41,331 bases of DNA from an uncultured Oscillospiraceae bacterium (lineage in GTDB: Bacteria; Bacillota; Clostridia; Oscillospirales; Oscillospiraceae), in contig CAKTMO010000016.1 in the NCBI GenBank assembly GCA_934573935.1, positions 1-41,331 on the forward strand, written 5' to 3'. Below, piece by piece: positions 8,808 through 17,465 of this stretch. The notes beneath the pieces are model-generated. The model was not told where the DNA came from, made no database searches, and saw only the letters and a program-made list of their open reading frames with translations. Made by a program: the position numbers and the translations under genes. Each line of letters starts with the position of its first letter. The stretch's first letter is position 1.

Positions 8808-10253
8808 TTATCGCATCTCTCTCAGGTGCTGGGCCACGATCTCCCGCTCATCCATGTGGATGTGGCGGTGGTTGATCTCCTGATAATCCTCATGCCCCTT
8901 GCCCGCCAGCACGATCACGTCGCCTGACTTGGCGTGGTCCATGGCGTAGTGGATGGCCTTCACCCGATCCGGCTCCACAACGTAGGCGGAGCAGCCCTGC
9001 ATGCCCTGCAGGATGTCGTCGATGATGACCAGCGGCTCCTCCGTGCGGGGATTGTCGGAGGTCACGATGCTGAAGTCCGCCAGACGGGCGGCAATGGAGC
9101 CCATGATGGGCCGCTTGGTGCGGTCGCGGTCGCCGCCGCAGCCGAACACCACCACGGTGCGGCCCTTGGCAAAGCCCCGCACCGACGTCAGCACGTTTTC
9201 CAGCGCGTCGGGCTTGTGGGCGTAGTCGTTGAGGATGGTAAAGTCACAGCCCGGGGTGGGGATGATCTCCATGCGGCCCTTCACGCCGTGGTTCTTCGCC
9301 AGGGCGTCGGCACACTCGCCGATGGGCACGCCCAGATTCCAGCAGGCGGCGATGGCATCCAGCGTATTATATACGGTAAACATGGCCGGTATGCCCACAT
9401 GAACGTGGGCCCAGTCCGTGTCCGCCTGTGCGTCGTAGTCCACGCTGCCTGCATGGAGCTGGATGCTCTTGGCGCACAGATCCGCGTCGCCCTTGGCGCT
9501 GTAGCTGAAGGTGCGGCAGGGGCAGTGGGCCAGCATCCGCTCATGCCACGGATCGTCGGCGTTGTAAATGGCGATGTCGCAGCGGTCGAAGAGGATGGCC
9601 TTGGCGTCGCAATAGGCCTCCATGGTGTGGTGGAAGTCCAGATGATCCTGGCTGAGATTGGTGAAGATGCCCACGGCAAAGCGGATGCCGTAGACCCGAT
9701 CCAGCGTCAACGCGTGGGAGGAGACCTCCATCACCACATGGGTGCAGCCCGCGTCGGACATCTGGCGGAACAGACGGTGCAGCTCAAAGGATTCCGGCGT
9801 GGTGCGCTCGGTGTGCAGCACCTGGTCGCCGATCATGTTCTGGATGGTGCCCACCAACCCCACCTTGGCCCCAGCCTTCTGCTCTAAAATACTCTTGATG
9901 AGATAGGTGCTGGTGGTCTTGCCGCTGGTGCCGGTAACGCCGATCATGGTCATCTCCCGTGCGGGATGGTCGAACCAATTGCCCGCCATCAGGGCCAGCG
10001 CCTTGCGGGAGCTGGCTACCTGCACATAGGGGACGTCCCCCTCCGGCGCCTGCTCACACACCACGCACACCGCGCCCTTTTCCCGTGCCATGGGAATAAA
10101 CCGGTGGCCGTCCACCGCCTCGCCGCTGATGGCGACAAATACGTCGCCCTGTGCCGTGGTGCGGGAGTCATAGCTCACGCCGGTGATCTCCTGCGCCATG
10201 TCGGCGCTGGCGGACAGAATGTCCAGTCCCTTCAATACTTTGTTCAGCTTCAT
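8808..10253 (-). CDS. murE: UDP-MurNAc-tripeptide synthetase MurE, meso-DAP type
   Basis: Cytoplasmic Mur ligase adding the third amino acid to UDP-MurNAc-L-Ala-D-Glu. The 481 residues show the ATP loop GTSGKTT (108-114), TTPES (151-155), the carbamylated-lysine context YCDAKAILF (K218) and the specificity motif DNPR (400-403), which marks meso-diaminopimelate ligases and implies A1-gamma peptidoglycan. The ATG at 10253 has AAAGGAG seven bases upstream; an in-frame extension of 22 residues lacks a ribosome site and was rejected. The 122-base gap to the PBP gene upstream contains no convincing promoter. Confidence 0.96.
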   Translation of the reverse strand: MKLNKVLKGLDILSASADMAQEITGVSYDSRTTAQGDVFVAISGEAVDGHRFIPMAREKGAVCVVCEQAPEGDVPYVQVASSRKALALMAGNWFDHPAREMTMIGVTGTSGKTTSTYLIKSILEQKAGAKVGLVGTIQNMIGDQVLHTERTTPESFELHRLFRQMSDAGCTHVVMEVSSHALTLDRVYGIRFAVGIFTNLSQDHLDFHHTMEAYCDAKAILFDRCDIAIYNADDPWHERMLAHCPCRTFSYSAKGDADLCAKSIQLHAGSVDYDAQADTDWAHVHVGIPAMFTVYNTLDAIAACWNLGVPIGECADALAKNHGVKGRMEIIPTPGCDFTILNDYAHKPDALENVLTSVRGFAKGRTVVVFGCGGDRDRTKRPIMGSIAARLADFSIVTSDNPRTEEPLVIIDDILQGMQGCSAYVVEPDRVKAIHYAMDHAKSGDVIVLAGKGHEDYQEINHRHIHMDEREIVAQHLREMR

Positions 10254-10375
10254 CGGATCGTCTCCTTTGCCTTTCATTTCAGGCGGCTCTGCCGCTTCAT
10301 GACCTATCATAGCAGGCACGAAGGGCGGGGAAAATAGGATAACATGCCCTGTTGCATGGCAAAAACTGCGGTTTT

Positions 10376-12649
10376 TCAGTCCCGAACGGTGGTGTCGCCC
10401 AGCCGCACGGTGACCACCGTTCCGGCGGGCACCTCGGAACCGGCCTCCAGCTCCTGGCTGAACACCAGCACCGTGCTGGATTCCGAGCCGGTGGTGCCGG
10501 TAAAGCGGATCAGCAGGCCCGCGTTGGCAACGGCGGTGTTGGCCTCGGCGGCGGTGCGCCCCACCAGAGAGGGCACCTTACACATCTTATCCGGTTTCTC
10601 CGCTCCGGCATACAGTACCACGGTGGATTTTCCCGGGATAATGGCGCCGCCCACGGGGGTCTGGTCGGTGATGGCCTCGCCGTCACCCTCCACCTTGCAG
10701 GCAAAGCCCCGCTCCTTCATGCGCTCCTTGGCCTCCTCCACCGTCATGCCGATGACGTTGGGCACGGTGGTGTCCACGCCCATCAGCTCCTCAGCGCTGT
10801 AGCTGGGCTCGATGCCCAGATAGGGCAGGATCTCCGACATGATGGCGCTGGAATAGGGGGCCACCATGTTGCCGCCGGACACATAGGTGCCGGTGGAGCG
10901 GCTGGGGGTATCCATGGTGATCAGCATCATGATCTGGGGATCGTCCGCCGGTGCGAAGCACAGGAAGGACACCACCACGTCGCCGGTCTGGCCCTTATCG
11001 GCCGTACCGGTCTTGCCGCCGATGCGGTAGCCCGCCACCTGGCCGTTTTTGCCGGTGCCGCTGGCCACCACGTATTCCAGACACTCCCGCACGGTGGCGG
11101 AGGTCTCCTCGCTGATGACCTGCCGCACCGGCGTGTCGTCATGCTGCCAGATCACATTGCCGTCGCTGTCGGTGATCTGCTGGGCAAAGTGGGGGGTATA
11201 CAGATACCCGCCGTTGACGCAGGCCGCCTGGGCGGCGATCAGCGCCAGGGGGGTGACGGTGAAGTTCTGGCCGAAGGCATAGCAGGCCAGATCCAGCTGG
11301 GTGAAGTTGGCGTCGGCGGCAAACACGCCGGAGGCCTCGCCACCCAGATCCACGCCGGTGGGGGACATAATGCCGAAAGAGCGCATGTATTGATAGAATT
11401 TCTCTGTCCCCAGCTTCAGACCGTAGGAGATGAACGCGGGGTTGCAGGAGTTTCCCACGGACTGCTCCAGATTCTGCAGCCCGTGGCCGATCTTGCTGGA
11501 GCAGTGGATGGTCTGGCCGGAGATGGTCACCGCGCCGCTGCAATTCACGGTGGTATTCATGTCGATCAGCCCCTCCTCCAGCGCCGCCGACAGCGTCAGG
11601 ATCTTGAAGGTGGAGCCGGGCTCATAGGTGTCGTTCAGCGCCTTGTTGCGCCATTGCAGCTGCTGGGCGTCCGCCAGCTCGATCTCCTCCCGTTCCATCC
11701 GCTCCAGCAGCGTCTTGTCGGTCACGGTGGTAAAATCGTTCAGGTCGTAGTTGGGGAAGGAGGCCATGGCCAGAATACCGCCGTTGCGCACGTCCATCAC
11801 AATGCCGGTGGCGCCGTTGGCGGGGGAGAAGGCGTCGCACATGTCCTTCATGCCCTTTTCCAGATAATACTGCACCGTGGCCTCCAGCGTCACCTGTAGC
11901 TCGTCGCCATTTTCGGGGTCGAAGTACTGGGAATACTCGTATAAAAGGTCGTTCTGCCGGTTGGCCTTGGCGGTGACCACCAGGCCGGACTTGCCCTGCA
12001 GCTCTTTGTCGTACTCCGCCTCCAGCCCAAACAGGCCCGTGTAGTCCACGCCCACAAAGCCGATCACCTGGGCGGCCAGGTCGCCGTAGGGATAGTACCG
12101 CTTGGCGTCGGTGGTCAGAAAGACGCCCTTGACCTTGTTGTCGTTGATGTACTGCCGTACCTGACTGGCCACATCCTCCTCCACGCGGTACTTCAGCACC
12201 TCATACATGGAGTCACTGCGGGCCATTTTCTTCAGGATGCCCTCCTCGCTGATGTCCAGGATCTTAGCCAGCGCACCGGCCAGCACCTCCTTGGTCCAGG
12301 CGACGGGGTTCTTTTCGTCGTTCAGCGCGTCGTTGATCTCCTTGGGGGACAGAAAGACGGTCTCCGCCGTGGAGGAGATGGCCAGAATGTTGCCTGACGC
12401 GTCATAGATGCTGCCGCGGTTGGCGGTGACCACGCTGCTGCGGGTCTGCTGGCTGACGGCCTTGGCCTGCAATTCCTCATGCCGCGTGATCTGCAAAGAG
12501 TACAGCTTGAAAAACAGCACGACAAACATGCCGATGCCCATGATCAGCATCAGCACGAAGGTGCGGCTTTGGATCACACGGTTGGCGCGGCGGATGGATT
12601 CATCCTTCCGCTGTGGATTGGCATGGTTCTGGGGAAAATTCTGCGGCAT
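10376..12649 (-). CDS. Class B penicillin-binding protein with two PASTA domains (PBP2B/SpoVD family)
   Basis: Septal transpeptidase that crosslinks glycan strands outside the membrane. The 757 residues have a cytoplasmic tail, one membrane span (about 28-48), a dimerisation domain, and the transpeptidase domain with S346-T-F-K349, S401-C-N403 and K546-T-G548. Two PASTA domains follow (about 626-682 and 689-751). The fold and position match both vegetative FtsI/PBP2B and the sporulation paralogue SpoVD; since this is the only such gene in the cluster I cannot decide, and it may serve both roles. The ATG at 12649 has AAAAGGAG seven bases upstream; an earlier in-frame start reads through the ftsL end and lacks a site. 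Confidence 0.93.
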   Translation of the reverse strand: MPQNFPQNHANPQRKDESIRRANRVIQSRTFVLMLIMGIGMFVVLFFKLYSLQITRHEELQAKAVSQQTRSSVVTANRGSIYDASGNILAISSTAETVFLSPKEINDALNDEKNPVAWTKEVLAGALAKILDISEEGILKKMARSDSMYEVLKYRVEEDVASQVRQYINDNKVKGVFLTTDAKRYYPYGDLAAQVIGFVGVDYTGLFGLEAEYDKELQGKSGLVVTAKANRQNDLLYEYSQYFDPENGDELQVTLEATVQYYLEKGMKDMCDAFSPANGATGIVMDVRNGGILAMASFPNYDLNDFTTVTDKTLLERMEREEIELADAQQLQWRNKALNDTYEPGSTFKILTLSAALEEGLIDMNTTVNCSGAVTISGQTIHCSSKIGHGLQNLEQSVGNSCNPAFISYGLKLGTEKFYQYMRSFGIMSPTGVDLGGEASGVFAADANFTQLDLACYAFGQNFTVTPLALIAAQAACVNGGYLYTPHFAQQITDSDGNVIWQHDDTPVRQVISEETSATVRECLEYVVASGTGKNGQVAGYRIGGKTGTADKGQTGDVVVSFLCFAPADDPQIMMLITMDTPSRSTGTYVSGGNMVAPYSSAIMSEILPYLGIEPSYSAEELMGVDTTVPNVIGMTVEEAKERMKERGFACKVEGDGEAITDQTPVGGAIIPGKSTVVLYAGAEKPDKMCKVPSLVGRTAAEANTAVANAGLLIRFTGTTGSESSTVLVFSQELEAGSEVPAGTVVTVRLGDTTVRD

Positions 12650-12755
12650 GATACGACTCCTTTTGCGACAGGAAAACAGGGATATGGAAAGGCCAAAGCA
12701 AGGAGCAAGAAACCGGCTTCTCACTCCTTGCTGTTTGCGTCATTATACGGCCCTG

Positions 12756-13295
12756 TCAGCGGAAATATTCCCACAGGGACAGGGCTTTGTCCTTCAGGGC
12801 GTCCACGGTTTTTTCCACGATGCCGGGCGCGTCGCCGTATACCACGGCGGTGTCCGCTCCGCTCAGGTCGATGTACTGGATCTGTCCGGCGCTGGGCTTG
12901 GACATGCCCGCCTCCTCGGCGGCGGCCTTGATGGTAGCCAGGTCGAAGGTCTTTTCGTATTCCGTCAGCAGGGATACGTGCTCCTCCTCCAGCGCGGCGA
13001 TGTCCTTTTTGATGGTGGACACGTTGTTGGACACGGCGGTCAGCTGCACATAGCCCAGCAGCAGCACCATCACCAGCGCACACACCAGCGCAATGCCGCC
13101 CACCAGCAGGGCCGAGGGCCGTGCCTTGGCCTGGGCCTGAGGCCGGCGCTGGGGCTGGGCCTGAGGCGGCTGCTCCGTCCGGCGCTCCGGCATGGCGCCC
13201 GCCTCCTCCAGCTGTCGCTCGCGCACCAGCGTATCCAGATCATACGCCAGGCTGCCGTATACGATTTTCATATTGCGGCGACGCTCGTCAGTCAT
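12756..13295 (-). CDS. ftsL: FtsL-like septum protein
   Basis: A 179-residue bitopic protein in the position of ftsL. The long cytoplasmic part (1-60) is rich in Gln, Pro and Arg, one membrane span lies at about 61-83, and a heptad-rich coiled coil follows (86-117) ending in DLATIKAAAEEAGMSKP, the kind of close seen in FtsL/DivIC proteins. It is longer than typical FtsL (about 100-120 residues) because of the basic N-terminal tail and a C-terminal extension. FtsL binds DivIB and DivIC to form the divisome trimer. Sequence is poorly conserved in this family, so the call rests on topology and synteny. A second Met at residue 9 (MKIVYG) is an alternative start. Confidence 0.72.
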   Translation of the reverse strand: MTDERRRNMKIVYGSLAYDLDTLVRERQLEEAGAMPERRTEQPPQAQPQRRPQAQAKARPSALLVGGIALVCALVMVLLLGYVQLTAVSNNVSTIKKDIAALEEEHVSLLTEYEKTFDLATIKAAAEEAGMSKPSAGQIQYIDLSGADTAVVYGDAPGIVEKTVDALKDKALSLWEYFR

Positions 13296-13328
13296 GGGGG
13301 AGGACTTCCTTTCTTTGGTAAATGGGTC

Positions 13329-14294
13329 TTACAGCTTTTCCGCCACCCGCAGCTTGGCGCTGCGGGCACGGGGATTCTCGTTCAATTCGGTCTCATCCGG
13401 CACGATGGGCTTGCGCTGCACCAGCTTCATCCGCGGCTTCTTCCCGCATACGCACACGGGGAAGCTGGGGGGACAGGTGCAGCCGGTGGCCAGCTCCTGC
13501 ATGGTCCGTTTGATGATGCGGTCCTCCAGCGAGTGGAAGGAGATCACCGCCAGCCGCCCGCCGGTGTTCAGATGGTCGCACGCGGCGTTCAGCATGGGGG
13601 GCAGGGCGTCCAGCTCGCCGTTGACGGCGATACGGATGGCCTGAAAGCTCCGCTTGGCGGGGTGCTGCTTCTCCCGCAGGGCCTGGGGCGGCATGGCGGA
13701 CTTAATAACGTCCACCAATTGCAGCGTGGTTTCAATGGGCACGGTCTCCCGCGTCCGGCAGATGGCTTTGGCAATGGCGGGGGCGTACCGCTCCTCACCG
13801 AAATCGTACAGGATGCGCCGCAGCTCCTCATAGGACCACTGGTTCACCACCTGATGGGCGTCCAGCGCTGCCGTGCGGTCCATTCGCATGTCCAGCGGCG
13901 CGTCGTGCATATAGCTGAAGCCCCGCTGCGCGTCGTCCAATTGGGGGGAGGACACACCCAGATCGAACAGCATGCCGTCCGCGCCGGAGATGTGCAGCTC
14001 CTCCAATATCTCGCCGATGCGGTCAAAATTACTGTGAACCAGCGTCACATGATCCATATAGTCCCGCAGCCGCTCCTGCGCGGCGGCGATGGCCGTCTCG
14101 TCTCGGTCGATGCCGATCAGGCGGCCGGTAGTCAGCCGTTTGGCGATCTCCAGCGAGTGGCCCGCCCGGCCCAGCGTGCCGTCCACATACACCCCGTCGG
14201 GGCGGATGCACAGGGCGTCCAGACATTCCGCCAGCAGTACCGGCCGGTGGCCGTAGGCCAGATCCTCCGCCGCGTTGTGATGAAGCTCTGTCAC
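13329..14294 (-). CDS. rsmH: 16S rRNA (cytosine1402-N4)-methyltransferase RsmH
   Basis: Methylates N4 of C1402 in the decoding centre of 16S rRNA using S-adenosylmethionine. The 321 residues show the cofactor loop VDGTLGRAGHS (37-47), GIDRDE, the FDLGVSSPQLDD active-site segment and the basic C-terminus (PRARSAKLRVAEK) typical of MraW/RsmH. It starts with GTG at 14294, overlapping the mraZ stop codon by four bases (GTGA), so translation is coupled to mraZ. Confidence 0.97.
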   Translation of the reverse strand: MTELHHNAAEDLAYGHRPVLLAECLDALCIRPDGVYVDGTLGRAGHSLEIAKRLTTGRLIGIDRDETAIAAAQERLRDYMDHVTLVHSNFDRIGEILEELHISGADGMLFDLGVSSPQLDDAQRGFSYMHDAPLDMRMDRTAALDAHQVVNQWSYEELRRILYDFGEERYAPAIAKAICRTRETVPIETTLQLVDVIKSAMPPQALREKQHPAKRSFQAIRIAVNGELDALPPMLNAACDHLNTGGRLAVISFHSLEDRIIKRTMQELATGCTCPPSFPVCVCGKKPRMKLVQRKPIVPDETELNENPRARSAKLRVAEKL

Positions 14295-14707
14295 AGTCCC
14301 AGCTCCTCCATGGCAGCCTCCAGCGACCCGTCGCTGAGGGCGGCCTCCTCGATCTCGGCCCAGCGCTGGGCGTTCCAGATCTCCACGCGGTCAAACATGC
14401 CGATGATGACCACGTCCTTTTCCAGCTGGGCCAGCTGCCGCAGCTTCTGGGGCAGCAGAATGCGCCCCTGGGCGTCCGGCTCACAGTCGGCCGCCAGGGC
14501 GAACATGGCGCGCAGCGCCTTCACCTTGCTGAAGCTCATGGTTTTCAGCCGGTCCAGAATGGCGTTCCAGCTGTCGTCGGAGTACACGGACAGGCACCCG
14601 TCCTGTCCCACCATCACATGGAAGGTGCCGCCCAGCTCTTCGCGCAGCTTGGCGGGGATGAACAGACGGCCTTTGGCGTCGATGCTGTGGGTGTATTGAC
14701 CGGTCAT
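14291..14707 (-). CDS. mraZ: Transcriptional regulator MraZ
   Basis: Ring-forming double-AbrB DNA-binding protein that controls the dcw cluster. The 138 residues contain two SpoVT-AbrB-like repeats marked by DAKGRLFIPAKL (10-21) and DAQGRILLPQKL in the second half. The ATG at 14707 is best placed, eight bases from AGGAGG; GTG and ATG codons just upstream are too close. As first gene of the cluster it probably acts on the repeats at 14750-14780 just downstream of its promoter, giving autoregulation. Confidence 0.95.
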   Translation of the reverse strand: MTGQYTHSIDAKGRLFIPAKLREELGGTFHVMVGQDGCLSVYSDDSWNAILDRLKTMSFSKVKALRAMFALAADCEPDAQGRILLPQKLRQLAQLEKDVVIIGMFDRVEIWNAQRWAEIEEAALSDGSLEAAMEELGL

Positions 14708-14749
14708 GCTCATCACCTCCTGAAATGGGATCGGGAATCCGTGGGATTA

Positions 14750-14780
14750 TCCCCCACAAAAGGGGGCACTTCCCCCACAA
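14750..14780 (-). promoter_or_regulatory. Candidate MraZ operator repeats
   Basis: Two direct copies of TTGTGGGGGA (minus strand; plus coordinates 14750-14759 and 14771-14780) are 21 bases apart, two helical turns, between the mraZ promoter and ribosome site. MraZ is known to bind tandem G-rich (GTGGG-type) repeats upstream of mraZ. An inverted CCCCC tract between them could also pair. Confidence 0.55.
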
Positions 14781-14798
14781 TTCACCACTACGGTTTCA

Positions 14799-14827
14799 AG
14801 TATACATAAAACCGCTGTCGATTGCAA
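14799..14827 (-). promoter_or_regulatory. SigA-type promoter of the dcw cluster
   Basis: Minus strand TTGCAA (14822-14827), 17-base spacer, TATACT (14799-14804). The predicted start, near 14792, leaves a leader of about 85 bases that carries the G-rich repeats. Confidence 0.75.
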
Positions 14828-14931
14828 GGAGAAATTTTCCGATGAACACAGGGGTTTTCCGGTAATTCTTCCAGCATTTTCCTATTTGGATATCATGAAT
14901 AAAACTGATGTTTCACTTCAAAAACCGTAAA

Positions 14932-14967
14932 AAAGATCGGGACACAACATCTTGTGTCCCGATCTTT
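14932..14967 (-). terminator. Terminator of the coaD operon
   Basis: A perfect 16-bp stem (AAAGATCGGGACACAA and complement, arms 14932-14947 and 14952-14967) with a 4-nt loop and a following T run on the minus strand. It lies 105 bases past the stop of the coiled-coil gene and about 105 bases upstream of the dcw promoter, separating the two operons. Confidence 0.88.
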
Positions 14968-15071
14968 AATTGCTACGAGATAGCATGTTTCTGTGCAAAA
15001 CGTAGAAATTTCGCCGAAAAACTTGGCGGTTTTCCACAGCGTGTGCAAAAGCCCAAGGGCGGACGCCGCTC

Positions 15072-15593
15072 TTACTTCTCCGCGTTCTTCTGGGCGTCCT
15101 GCTTCAGATGATCCTGGGCCGCCTGCATCTGCTCTTGAGAGGCGGAGCGGAACTGAGCGCGGGAGTTCTGCACCTCCGCCAGTGCGGTCTGGATAGCCTC
15201 CTCCGTCCGGCGCAGGGCGTCCTCGGTGTAGGTGTTGGCCACGCGGTACAGCTCGCGGCTGCGCTCCTCGGCACGGTGGATGATGTCGGCGCTTTTCTGC
15301 CGCGCCTGCTGGATGACCTCGCTCTCAGAGACGATGGTTTTGGCGTCCAGCTCGGCCTGACGCAGCATCTTCTCCACCTCCTTCTTGGCGCCGGCCACGT
15401 AGTCGTTGCGGGCGGCGATCAGCTCCTTGGCCTTGTTCAGCTCCAAAGGCAGCTTCGAGCGCATCTCGTCCAGCAGGTCCAGCGCCTCGTCGCGGTTGAT
15501 GGCGCACTTTTCGGCGCTGAAGGCCACGCTCTTGGCCTCGTCGATCATGTTGTAGAGCATGTCGATCAAGCGCTGTACGTCCTTTTCCTCCAT
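15072..15593 (-). CDS. Coiled-coil protein downstream of coaD
   Basis: A 173-residue, almost wholly helical, charged protein without signal or membrane span. Residues about 50-130 are rich in Ala, Glu, Lys and Arg with heptads like those of ATP synthase B/E subunits and DivIVA, which is why such proteins are often labelled ATPase or V-type subunit H; no catalytic motif supports that. Coiled-coil genes are common beside coaD in Clostridia, suggesting an envelope or scaffold role, but the function is unknown. The start is uncertain: ATG at 15593, one base after the coaD stop, or GTG at 15605 overlapping coaD. A terminator follows at 14932-14967. Confidence 0.75.
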   Translation of the reverse strand: MEEKDVQRLIDMLYNMIDEAKSVAFSAEKCAINRDEALDLLDEMRSKLPLELNKAKELIAARNDYVAGAKKEVEKMLRQAELDAKTIVSESEVIQQARQKSADIIHRAEERSRELYRVANTYTEDALRRTEEAIQTALAEVQNSRAQFRSASQEQMQAAQDHLKQDAQKNAEK

Positions 15594-15594
15594 G

Positions 15595-16077
15595 TCAGTG
15601 GTCACATCCTTTCATCAATTCCTCCGCCACCGGAGCGGGTACATATTTCGTCAGGGGCTGGCCGTAGCGGATCATCTCCCGCGCCATGGTGGAGCTGAAA
15701 TGCTCAAACTCCGCCCGGGCGGGCAGCAGCAGGGTCTCCAGCGTGCCGTCGATCCCCTGGTTGATGCGGGCCATCTGCATTTCCGAGTCGAAATCCGTCA
15801 TGTTGCGGACGCCCTTGACAATGATGTGGGCGTTTTTCTGGCGGGCATAGTCCGCCAGCAGGCCGGAAAACAGCTCCGCCTGGGCGTTGGGGATGTGGGC
15901 GATGGACTTCCGGATCAGCTCCAGCCGCTTTTCCTGGGTGAACATGGGCTGCTTTTTGTCGCAGTTGACCATCACGCACATATAGACCTGATCGAAGCAC
16001 TGGGCGGCACGGCTGAGAATGTCCAGATGTCCCAGTGTGATGGGGTCAAAGCTGCCGGGGTAGATGGCGATCTTCAT
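15595..16077 (-). CDS. coaD: Phosphopantetheine adenylyltransferase CoaD
   Basis: Catalyses the penultimate step of coenzyme A synthesis, joining 4'-phosphopantetheine and ATP to dephospho-CoA. The 160-residue length is exact for the family. It opens MKIAIYPGSFDPITLGHLDI with the nucleotidyltransferase T14-x-x-H17 motif and carries the later FSSTMARE signature. The ATG at 16077 overlaps the rsmD stop by four bases (ATGA), so the two are translationally coupled, as in many Firmicutes. Confidence 0.97.
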   Translation of the reverse strand: MKIAIYPGSFDPITLGHLDILSRAAQCFDQVYMCVMVNCDKKQPMFTQEKRLELIRKSIAHIPNAQAELFSGLLADYARQKNAHIIVKGVRNMTDFDSEMQMARINQGIDGTLETLLLPARAEFEHFSSTMAREMIRYGQPLTKYVPAPVAEELMKGCDH

Positions 16078-16631
16078 AGGGTGTCCTCGTTTCCGCTGCG
16101 GTGATAGACGCTCAGCTTGATCTTGCCGTACCGGTACTGGCGGTACAGCGCATAGGGAGGCGCCAGCGCCGGCAGCTCGGTCTCCACGGCGCTTTCCGCC
16201 ACAATTATACCATGTTCGCGGCAAATGTCAAATGCCGCAATGTCCTCCAGCGCCTTCACCAGCAGGCCGGAGGCATAGGGGGGATCCAGGAAGATCAGAT
16301 CGAACTTCTCGCCGCTTTTCAGATAGGCCATGGCGTCGCCGCTGCGAACCACGGCGCGGTCCGTCAGGCCGCACACATCCAGATTTTCGCGGATCAGCTT
16401 TACCGCATCGTTACGCTGGTCGATGAACACGCACTGCCGCGCGCCGCGGCTCAGCGCCTCGATGCCCAGCTGGCCCGTGCCGGCGAACAGGTCCAGCACC
16501 CGCCGCCCCTCGATGTCAAATTGAATGATGGAGAACAGGCTCTCCTTTACCTTGCCGGTGGTGGGGCGGGTCTCCATGCCCTCCAGCTCCTTCAAACGTC
16601 TGCCTCTGGCAGTACCGGTGATGACTCTCAT
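16074..16631 (-). CDS. rsmD: 16S rRNA (guanine966-N2)-methyltransferase RsmD
   Basis: Methylates G966 of 16S rRNA in the small subunit. The 185 residues begin MRVITGTARGRRL, include the SAM loop DLFAGTGQLGIE (47-58) and the catalytic DPPY (116-119). It overlaps the glycerophosphodiesterase gene upstream and coaD downstream by four bases each, so it is central in a coupled operon. Confidence 0.95.
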   Translation of the reverse strand: MRVITGTARGRRLKELEGMETRPTTGKVKESLFSIIQFDIEGRRVLDLFAGTGQLGIEALSRGARQCVFIDQRNDAVKLIRENLDVCGLTDRAVVRSGDAMAYLKSGEKFDLIFLDPPYASGLLVKALEDIAAFDICREHGIIVAESAVETELPALAPPYALYRQYRYGKIKLSVYHRSGNEDTL

Positions 16632-17464
16632 TTCTCTGTCTCCCTCGGGTCGAATTGTTCAAAGATGACCAGCGCGCCGCCGGCCTCCGCCGCGTCCATA
16701 TCGGCGCGGCTGCGGATGGTCCAGCTGAACTCCCGCGCCCCATACAGCCCGCGGCACAGCTTCAGCGACAGGCTGCCCCGATCCTCAAACCGGTAGGCGA
16801 TGAAGTGGGGCCGGGCGTAGCAGTTCAGCAGCAGGTTCCCCAGCGCCCAGCGCACCGCGCCGGGCAGATGGGCCCCGTCGCCGTGGCGGGTGAAGTTTTC
16901 GGACAGCTGCCCCCGCAGGATGTCCGGCCGGTTGTGCCACAGCCAGGCAAGGCACCGCGGGTCGAAGGACTCCACACAGTAGTCCACCTTATACTTGTCC
17001 AGCAGCTTGCAGGCGGCGGCCGCCAGTGCCTCGGCGTTGCCCCGTTCGGCCTTCAGCTCCACGATCAGCGGCGCCTTTCCGGCGAAGATGGGCAGTACCT
17101 CCTCCAGCAGCGGAACGTGGTGCTCCGTGCCCTCCAGCCTGTAGGCGGAAAGCTCCTCCGCCGTCAGATCCTCCACCAGCACGTCCGCTCCGGCGGTGCG
17201 CAGCAGCGAGGCGTCGTGGATCACCGCCAGATGACCGTCCTTCATCAGATGCACATCCAGCTCCGCACCAAAGCCGCACTGCACCGCCCGCTTGAAGGCG
17301 GGGATGGAGTTTTCGGGGATGCGGGGCTTGTCATGAAAGCCCCGATGGGCGAACCGGCGGCCACGGAATTTCGCCCAGTCCTGCCGCCTGCCGCACCGCA
17401 GGCACAGCAGATACAGCACGAATACGACGGCCAGTACCAATACAATATAAAGTATCCATTTCAT
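16628..17464 (-). CDS. Membrane-anchored glycerophosphodiester phosphodiesterase
   Basis: GDPD TIM-barrel enzyme hydrolysing glycerophosphodiesters to glycerol 3-phosphate and an alcohol. The 278 residues have an N-terminal membrane span (2-22) followed by the catalytic set H40-R-G, E51-N, E68-x-D70 and H83-D. The C-terminal half ends in the family-type FSWTIRS segment. The anchor suggests either a membrane-facing cytoplasmic or an external enzyme working on lipid headgroups. It follows the MFS gene by one base and overlaps rsmD by four, so it is co-expressed with a transporter and a phosphatase that could handle related sugars or polyols. Confidence 0.9.
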   Translation of the reverse strand: MKWILYIVLVLAVVFVLYLLCLRCGRRQDWAKFRGRRFAHRGFHDKPRIPENSIPAFKRAVQCGFGAELDVHLMKDGHLAVIHDASLLRTAGADVLVEDLTAEELSAYRLEGTEHHVPLLEEVLPIFAGKAPLIVELKAERGNAEALAAAACKLLDKYKVDYCVESFDPRCLAWLWHNRPDILRGQLSENFTRHGDGAHLPGAVRWALGNLLLNCYARPHFIAYRFEDRGSLSLKLCRGLYGAREFSWTIRSRADMDAAEAGGALVIFEQFDPRETEK

Positions 17465-17465
17465 A

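Noticed and set aside
10254..10375. A possible internal promoter (TATGAT near 10305) for murE
   Set aside because: The -10 resembles consensus but no acceptable -35 lies at 16-18 bases, and the operon continues from upstream.
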